Below are positions 14,997-19,287 of a stretch of DNA of 19,287 bases, piece by piece. This DNA is from UBA9732 sp031935845 (GTDB lineage: Bacteria > Spirochaetota > Spirochaetia > Sphaerochaetales > Sphaerochaetaceae). The stretch is from assembly GCA_031935845.1 (NCBI GenBank), contig JAJBWA010000034.1:1-19287 (forward strand). The letters run 5' to 3'. Positions within the stretch are counted from its first letter, which is position 1. Every line of letters starts with the position of its first letter. Both the position numbers and the translations under genes were made by a program. The notes beneath the pieces are model-generated. The model was given only the letters and a program-made list of their open reading frames with translations, searched no databases and was not told the DNA's origin.

Positions 14997-16025
14997 TCAG
15001 AGCTTTGAGTAATCGACCGTGTTCCAGTTGGAAAGGGTGTCTGCCTTTGCCTTGAACTCCTCAAGCTTCTTCTCGACTGCTTCCTTGATCTGCGGTGTGA
15101 TCTTGTCTGCGCACTTCTCGTTCCATGCCCAGATGAATCCGCCGTTGGAGAAGTTCATCGGGATGACCTCTCCGCCGAGCTTTCCGGCCTGGAAGGCATC
15201 GACCAGTCCGATCAGGACGGCCTTGTAGTTGTATGAGGATGCGGCTATGCACTTGTAGCCCTCATCAAGGCTGATCTGAGCAATATCCTGTCCGAGCCAC
15301 CAGATGTCTTTGTTGGGATACTCTGCAACGGCTCTGAGTGCTCCGAGGGCCTGCTGTGATGAACCTGTGAGGACATCGTTGCCTGCCTGGATCAGCGACT
15401 GTGCGAACTCACCAGACTTGACCGTATCGTTGAAGTCTCCGATATGGGTGACAGTGATCTTTGCATTGGGATTGACCGACTGGACACCGAGGACGAATCC
15501 TCTGTTGTAGCGTGCAGAGTCACCGCCGTCGATGGGGCCGACGACTCCGACCTTGTTGGCCTTTGTGGTCAGACCGGCGACGATACCCGAGAGGAATCCT
15601 GTCTCCTCTGACTGCGGCATGTAGCTGAATACGTTGTTTCCGATGATATCGGTTGTGGTTCCGAAGGCGAACATGACATCCGGGTAGAGCTTGCTGACTT
15701 CCTCGGTTACCGACCTGTACTGTGATCCGTGCAGGATGATGATGTTGAAGCCGAGGTTGACATATGTTGCGACTGCTGACTTTGCATCTGCCGGCTGAGT
15801 GTTCTCGACTGCCTTGTATTCTGCGATTGTTCCCTTGGGAAGCTCCGCCATTGCCTCGGTGATGCCGTCATGCATTGCCTGGCACCAGCCCTTGTCATCA
15901 ATTGTAGATGATACGATCAGTGCAACCTTGATCTGCTTGGTCTTGGCAGCTTCCTGAGAGCCGCTTGCGAAGATCGTGCCCGTTACGAGCATTGCGAGAA
16001 GAGCGATAATCAGTGCTTTCTTCAT
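14997..16025 (-). CDS. BMP/PnrA-family nucleoside-binding protein, exported
   Basis: This 342-residue periplasmic solute-binding protein belongs to the basic membrane protein (BMP) family, whose characterised members bind purine or other nucleosides. The N-terminus MKKALIIALLAMLVTG is a signal peptide. The likely cut is after IFA (residue 20), leaving SGSQEA; there is no lipobox cysteine. The mature start VALIVSSTIDDKGW resembles the family's nucleotide-binding N-terminal strand with its DDK motif. The ATG at 16023-16025 follows AGGAG at good spacing. An upstream in-frame ATG at 16056-16058 would put 11 polar residues before the signal and the ribosome-binding site inside the gene, so I reject it. 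It is the first gene of the operon, behind its own promoter and followed by a terminator hairpin. Ligand inferred from family. Confidence 0.93.
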   Translation of the reverse strand: MKKALIIALLAMLVTGTIFASGSQEAAKTKQIKVALIVSSTIDDKGWCQAMHDGITEAMAELPKGTIAEYKAVENTQPADAKSAVATYVNLGFNIIILHGSQYRSVTEEVSKLYPDVMFAFGTTTDIIGNNVFSYMPQSEETGFLSGIVAGLTTKANKVGVVGPIDGGDSARYNRGFVLGVQSVNPNAKITVTHIGDFNDTVKSGEFAQSLIQAGNDVLTGSSQQALGALRAVAEYPNKDIWWLGQDIAQISLDEGYKCIAASSYNYKAVLIGLVDAFQAGKLGGEVIPMNFSNGGFIWAWNEKCADKITPQIKEAVEKKLEEFKAKADTLSNWNTVDYSKL

Positions 16026-16049
16026 ATTCCATCTCCTGTTGGTGTTTTT

Positions 16050-16076
16050 GGGAAACATGGCATAACCATGACTCCC
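16050..16076 (-). promoter_or_regulatory. Imperfect hairpin in the leader of the transporter operon
   Basis: On the minus strand the arms GGGAGTCATGG and CCATGTTTCCC enclose the loop TTATG, with one mismatch and one G-U pair. It starts about 7 bases after the predicted transcription start and ends 24 bases before the start codon. There is no T-run, so it is not a terminator. It could be an operator or an RNA-stabilising or regulatory stem-loop. It is too small to be a known purine riboswitch. Confidence 0.45.
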
Positions 16077-16089
16077 TCAGTGTATTTTG

Positions 16090-16098
16090 ATTATATCA
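16090..16098 (-). promoter_or_regulatory. Extended -10 promoter of the nucleoside transporter operon
   Basis: On the minus strand TGATATAAT gives a perfect -10 (TATAAT, 16090-16095) with the TGn extension. No good -35 lies 16-18 bases upstream, as expected for an extended -10 promoter or one needing an activator. Transcription should start near 16083, leaving a leader of about 58 bases. The remaining spacer up to the sbcB stop holds no recognisable gene. Confidence 0.6.
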
Positions 16099-16164
16099 CA
16101 GGAAACCCCGCGGAAACAGACAATAAATGACAAAAATACCTGTGTTGTATCTGCAACAGAAACC

Positions 16165-16206
16165 CGGAAAAAACGAAAAAAGCAACGTCGGTGCAACAGG
16201 ATTGCG
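16165..16206 (-). other. T-rich 3' region of sbcB, possible weak terminator
   Basis: After the sbcB stop the minus strand shows two runs of six T (TTTTTTCGTTTTTT) preceded by the GC-rich CACCGACGTTGC. The only pairing I find is weak: GCAA with TTGC, or GTCGG from the gene end with CCGAC. Termination here is plausible but not well supported by a stable stem. Confidence 0.25.
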
Positions 16207-17625
16207 TCAGTTCAGTCCGACATAACGTTTCAGCTGCAACAGATATTCCTTGAGTTCGGCGATTACTTCCTTCTGCTTCGGGCTCAGCGAAGTGTCGGCC
16301 AGACGCTCTTCTATCTTGCGTGCGACGAAGTTGATGTCGTTGATGGGATTTCCCGGCGGGCACAGCAGTCTTGTGGATGCAAACGACTTCCATCTGGCAA
16401 GGTCGGCATCGTCAAGCACAAGAGGGTAGTTGCGGCAGACGTGGCGCCACAGCATCTGCTGGCAGCGCGGGTCTTCGAAGCGCAGGTTGAGCTTGAGCCT
16501 CTGCTCCGGCGGCGTGCTCCTGATGACGTTGAACAGCTTCCTGTCGTAGTCGCTGAAGAACCTGCTGTAAATCTGGAAGTCCGGATCGTCCGGATTGTCG
16601 AATTCATCGCCTTCGTTTGAACGGATCTTGAGGATCAGGGCCGTCCTGTTCCTGGTGATTTCCTCGTAGCGCTGCATGCAGCTGGCATAGTCTATTCCAA
16701 GTCTCTGCAGGTCTTCCTTCCTGAGGGTGTTCAACGGTGCGACGAAGGGCACACGGTTGACGGCTATTCGCATGACTCCCGGAACTCTGAACACGTCTTC
16801 TGCCTTTGCCGCAAGAAGCGGAGCGATGTCCTGCCTGAGGTCGAAGCAGACTATGGTGCTCTCGTTCTTCACATGAGGAGTGATGGGCACGATCATTGAC
16901 GTGCATCCGTTGGGACTAGTGAACGCGGCGCAGGTATGCAGCACCGGGGATGGCGTATCCTGCGGGTCGAGCAGGTTCTTTACGGAAGCCTTGTTCCTGA
17001 GCGTGAGGTAGTAGCTGAACAGCCTGGGCTGGACCTTCCTGATCAGCCTGGCCACGGCTATGGTGGCATTGACGTCCACCATTGCGTCATGAGCCCCGAT
17101 CTGCTCAATGTGGTTTGCTGCCGTCAGCTCGGTGAGCTTGAACACCGGATTGCCGTTGGCATTTGCAGGCGGCCAGCTGATTCCCTGAGGCCTGAAGTCA
17201 TGGCATGCACGCACCAGATCTATGATGTCCCACCTGCTGTTTCCGTTCTTCCACTCGCGCTGGTAGGGGTCGATGAAGTTCCTGTACAGCGCGTTGCGGA
17301 TGAACTCGTCATCGAACCTCAGGGTGTTGAAACCGCACGCACAGGTGCCCGGAACACTGAAGATATCGTTGATTTTCTCTATGAACTCGCTTTCCGGGAT
17401 ACCGTTTGCCTTGACGGTCCTGGGCGTTATGCCGGTGACCATGCATGCGGCGGGATCCGGAATGTAGTCTGCAGACAGCCTGCAGTACAGGATCACCGGA
17501 TCCCCGATGGGGTTGAGGTCCATATCCGTCCGCTGTCCGGCGAACTGTGCTATCCTGTCGTAGAACGGATTCAGGCCGAACGTCTCGAGGTCATACCAGA
17601 AGAAAGTCTGTTCATTCGTGCGCAT
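16207..17625 (-). CDS. sbcB: Exodeoxyribonuclease I
   Basis: Exonuclease I degrades single-stranded DNA 3' to 5' and acts in recombination, mismatch repair and removal of stray ends. The 472-residue length matches the Escherichia coli enzyme (about 475). The DEDDh catalytic set is visible: Asp12 and Glu14 in YDLETFG, an Asp in FNTLRFDDEF at 99-108, and His179 with Asp184 in GAHDAMVDVNAT. The following region fits the SH3-like and helical C-terminal part of the family. The ATG at 17625 has no Shine-Dalgarno. A weak TTGTTT-16-TAAATT pair ends 6 bases before it, so a leaderless start is possible. It is transcribed divergently from the exported-protein gene. The family is best known from gammaproteobacteria; presence here may reflect transfer or an older spirochaete holding. 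Confidence 0.92.
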   Translation of the reverse strand: MRTNEQTFFWYDLETFGLNPFYDRIAQFAGQRTDMDLNPIGDPVILYCRLSADYIPDPAACMVTGITPRTVKANGIPESEFIEKINDIFSVPGTCACGFNTLRFDDEFIRNALYRNFIDPYQREWKNGNSRWDIIDLVRACHDFRPQGISWPPANANGNPVFKLTELTAANHIEQIGAHDAMVDVNATIAVARLIRKVQPRLFSYYLTLRNKASVKNLLDPQDTPSPVLHTCAAFTSPNGCTSMIVPITPHVKNESTIVCFDLRQDIAPLLAAKAEDVFRVPGVMRIAVNRVPFVAPLNTLRKEDLQRLGIDYASCMQRYEEITRNRTALILKIRSNEGDEFDNPDDPDFQIYSRFFSDYDRKLFNVIRSTPPEQRLKLNLRFEDPRCQQMLWRHVCRNYPLVLDDADLARWKSFASTRLLCPPGNPINDINFVARKIEERLADTSLSPKQKEVIAELKEYLLQLKRYVGLN

Positions 17626-17649
17626 ATGTCAAATTTAACATAAAAAACC

Positions 17650-17679
17650 TTGAAAACAAAGCTGAAGCGGGCTTATATT
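17650..17679 (+). promoter_or_regulatory. Promoter of the exported-protein/hexokinase unit
   Basis: TTGAAA (-35, 17650-17655) and TATATT (-10, 17674-17679) are separated by 18 bases. Only 9 bases lie between the -10 and the ATG at 17689. The transcript should therefore start within a few bases of the start codon, and no Shine-Dalgarno is present. A nearly leaderless mRNA is predicted. It overlaps the weak candidate promoter of sbcB on the other strand. Confidence 0.5.
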
Positions 17680-17688
17680 TGAATCAAG

Positions 17689-18354
17689 ATGATACGACGA
17701 TTGGTTGCAGTCGGGATGGTATCGCTGTTGCTCTTATCGTGCCTCTTCGCAGCGGATGCGGAGCTTCCTCCCACAGACGAGGAAGTTCTTGATTCTCTGA
17801 CAGTGATAATGGATTGCGTCTCCGCCTCTCTGGTGACGGAATGCACCGAGACCGACATTGATCTTCCATGCAGCATAGTCTCTATGGTCCAGGGCTCACT
17901 GCTTCCCAGGCGTATCGCATATTTCCTTGCAGACCCTTCCGAATACGAACACATGCTTGCGCCCTCCGATTCCAACGGCGGATTCTTTGCCGCGCTGCTT
18001 TCCCTGCTGAACGGAGCGACTGAGAATCCTCTTGTCTCGGCAGTCTATGTGGCCATGTCCACCAGGGGCTACAGGGAAGGAGACTTCCTTCTTTCCGGCT
18101 ACATCTCCTTCTCATATCCTGACGACACCGACCTCGACCAGATTCTCGGCATATGGTCATCCAGGGAGAACACGGGCAGGAGCATAGGCCTTTCCGTGGA
18201 CATGCAGGTGTACGGTTCAAAGCTCACGCGCCCGATATATCTCAACGGAGATTTCAGTCTCGCAGTTGACGATGAAGGCGACATTGTCATAAGCTCTTTG
18301 GGTGTCTACAGGATCAACGGCTATGCCTATCAGGGCGGCGAGTTCAGGATGTAG
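17689..18354 (+). CDS. Exported protein of unknown function
   Basis: I do not recognise this 221-residue protein. It begins with a signal peptide: basic MIRR, a hydrophobic stretch to about residue 20, then AADAE. LLSC at 15-18 resembles a lipobox, so it may be a lipoprotein anchored at Cys18. Cleavage after LFA or ADA by signal peptidase I is the alternative. The mature part is acidic and has three further cysteines (43, 52, 61). From about residue 130 on it shows alternating polar and hydrophobic segments rich in Tyr and Gly (YISFSYPDD, GLSVDMQVYG, DFSLAVDDEG), suggesting a beta-sheet domain. Internal Met starts exist but would lose the signal. It precedes hexokinase by 19 bases on the same strand and probably shares its transcript. 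Function unknown. Confidence 0.8.
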   Translation: MIRRLVAVGMVSLLLLSCLFAADAELPPTDEEVLDSLTVIMDCVSASLVTECTETDIDLPCSIVSMVQGSLLPRRIAYFLADPSEYEHMLAPSDSNGGFFAALLSLLNGATENPLVSAVYVAMSTRGYREGDFLLSGYISFSYPDDTDLDQILGIWSSRENTGRSIGLSVDMQVYGSKLTRPIYLNGDFSLAVDDEGDIVISSLGVYRINGYAYQGGEFRM

Positions 18355-18373
18355 GCACACCACCGGAGGAAAA

Positions 18374-19287
18374 ATGAAACCACAGGTACAGAAGTTTCTC
18401 GAAAGGCACATGCTGGATGCAGATCAGATCAGCATGGATTCACTCTGCGACATGTTCATCAGCGAGATGAAGGCGGGTCTTGCGGGCAGGAGCAGTTCGC
18501 TTGCCATGATTCCCAGCTTCTGCTCGCCTGATGCCAGACCCAAGGCAGGCGAGGCCGTCCTGGTAATAGATGCCGGCGGTACCAACTTCCGCACATGCCT
18601 GGTTACGTTCGACAAGTCACTCAATCCGGTGATCAGCGACTTCCGCAAGAGCTCGATGCCCGGAATAAAGAAGGAAGTCAGCGCAAGTGAGTTCTTCTCC
18701 ACCATCGCCGACGAGGCCGAGCGCCTGATAGACCGCAGCGACAGGATCGGCTTCTGCTTCTCCTATGCCGCCGAAATCCTGCCGGACCATGACGGAGTCC
18801 CTCAGTTCTTCAGCAAGGAGATCAAGGCCCCTGAAGTAATCGGAAAGCATCTGGGAAAGGAGCTTCTGGCCGAGTTCGCACGCCGCGGACACGATGTCTC
18901 CAAAAAGAAGGTCATCATCCTCAACGACACGGTCACCACGCTGCTTGCCGCAAAGGCCGACAGCCACGCAGCCAGCTACGACGGCTGCATCGGATTCATC
19001 CTGGGCACCGGTACCAACACGGCATACATCGAGAAAGCCTCCAACATCACCAAGGTCGACCCGTCTGTATTCGGCTCAGAATACCAGATCATCAACGTGG
19101 AGTCCGGATGCCTTGACATCAGCCTTGGCGACATCGACAGGGAATTCCTTGCCGGTACCAACCAGCCGGACAACTACAAGCTGGAGAAGATGATCAGCGG
19201 TGCATATCTCGGACCCTTGGCTTTCCACGTCATCAGCCATGCCGTGAAGGAAGGTCTTTTCTCACAGGCTTTCTGCGATGCGTTCTC
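18374..19287 (+). CDS. Hexokinase, eukaryote-type, 3' end beyond the window
   Basis: Hexokinase phosphorylates glucose and other hexoses with ATP at the entry to glycolysis. The first 304 codons are present; the family is usually about 440 residues, so roughly a third is missing. Motifs are those of the eukaryotic hexokinase family and not of bacterial ROK or GlcK glucokinases: phosphate-binding DAGGTNFR at 66-73, GFCFSYAAEI at 126-135, the catalytic Asp185 in ILNDT, GFILGTGTN at 207-215, and EKMISGAYLG at 271-280. The ATG at 18374 follows a strong GGAGGA by 3 bases after the purine run, the best choice of start. The upstream exported-protein gene is 19 bases away, so the two are likely cotranscribed. 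As I recall, Treponema pallidum has a hexokinase of this type, which supports a spirochaete origin. Confidence 0.94.
   Translation, partial: MKPQVQKFLERHMLDADQISMDSLCDMFISEMKAGLAGRSSSLAMIPSFCSPDARPKAGEAVLVIDAGGTNFRTCLVTFDKSLNPVISDFRKSSMPGIKKEVSASEFFSTIADEAERLIDRSDRIGFCFSYAAEILPDHDGVPQFFSKEIKAPEVIGKHLGKELLAEFARRGHDVSKKKVIILNDTVTTLLAAKADSHAASYDGCIGFILGTGTNTAYIEKASNITKVDPSVFGSEYQIINVESGCLDISLGDIDREFLAGTNQPDNYKLEKMISGAYLGPLAFHVISHAVKEGLFSQAFCDAF

Noticed and set aside
16023..16058. Upstream ATG start for the binding protein
   Set aside because: It would put a polar stretch ahead of the signal peptide, and the AGGAG site fits the internal ATG at 16025.
16026..16083. Purine riboswitch in the leader of the transporter operon
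   Set aside because: The leader is about 58 bases with a single hairpin. It is too short for, and lacks, the three-way junction of the purine aptamer.
16152..16242. Three copies of TGCAACAG spaced about 40 bases apart
   Set aside because: The repeats are only 8 bases, the spacers are unrelated, and one copy lies inside sbcB. This is not enough for a CRISPR or iteron array.

Overview
The window looks like part of an anaerobic spirochaete chromosome, possibly near Sphaerochaeta or Treponema. This is inferred, not proven. The supporting signs are a substrate-binding protein whose signal peptide ends in the FASGSQE pattern common in Sphaerochaeta, a long serine hydroxymethyltransferase with an extra insert of the kind seen in spirochaetes and chlamydiae, a eukaryote-type hexokinase like that of Treponema pallidum, and a molybdenum hydroxylase fused to a poly-ferredoxin. 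Coding is dense. I see no tRNA, rRNA, CRISPR array, insertion sequence or phage gene.

Right edge (17689-19287, + strand): a gene for a small exported protein of unknown function, then the first 304 codons of a hexokinase that runs off the window. Divergent from these, on the minus strand, is exonuclease I (sbcB, 16207-17625).

Main operon (minus strand, about 16083 down to 3832): an extended -10 promoter drives a BMP/PnrA-type nucleoside-binding protein. After a probable attenuating terminator come the two-domain ABC ATPase, two permeases, a 1015-residue xanthine-dehydrogenase-like protein with four C-terminal [4Fe-4S] motifs, release factor 1 (prfA), its methylase (prmC), the bifunctional (p)ppGpp enzyme Rel, and ribose-5-phosphate isomerase B. 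From the ATPase to prmC the genes overlap or abut (-11, +1, -4, -4, -4 bases). A possible second promoter lies directly in front of rel.

Left part (minus strand, 3811 down to 186): a self-contained 43-codon gene with its own promoter, a palindrome at the predicted transcription start, a strong ribosome-binding site and a terminator. Next come glyA, a dihydropyrimidinase/hydantoinase overlapping it by 4 bases, and cytidine deaminase. A fragment of another possible minus-strand reading frame touches the left edge.

Read together, the metabolic genes suggest import and breakdown or salvage of nucleosides and nucleobases. The importer brings in nucleosides, cytidine deaminase and RpiB handle the pyrimidine and ribose parts, the Mo-hydroxylase oxidises a purine or related heterocycle with electrons probably going to ferredoxin instead of NAD, the hydantoinase opens a ring, and GlyA deals with glycine and one-carbon units. 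That scheme is inference. The most interesting items are the Mo-hydroxylase/ferredoxin fusion without an FAD subunit, its translational chaining to core translation and stringent-response genes, and the 43-residue basic protein gene.
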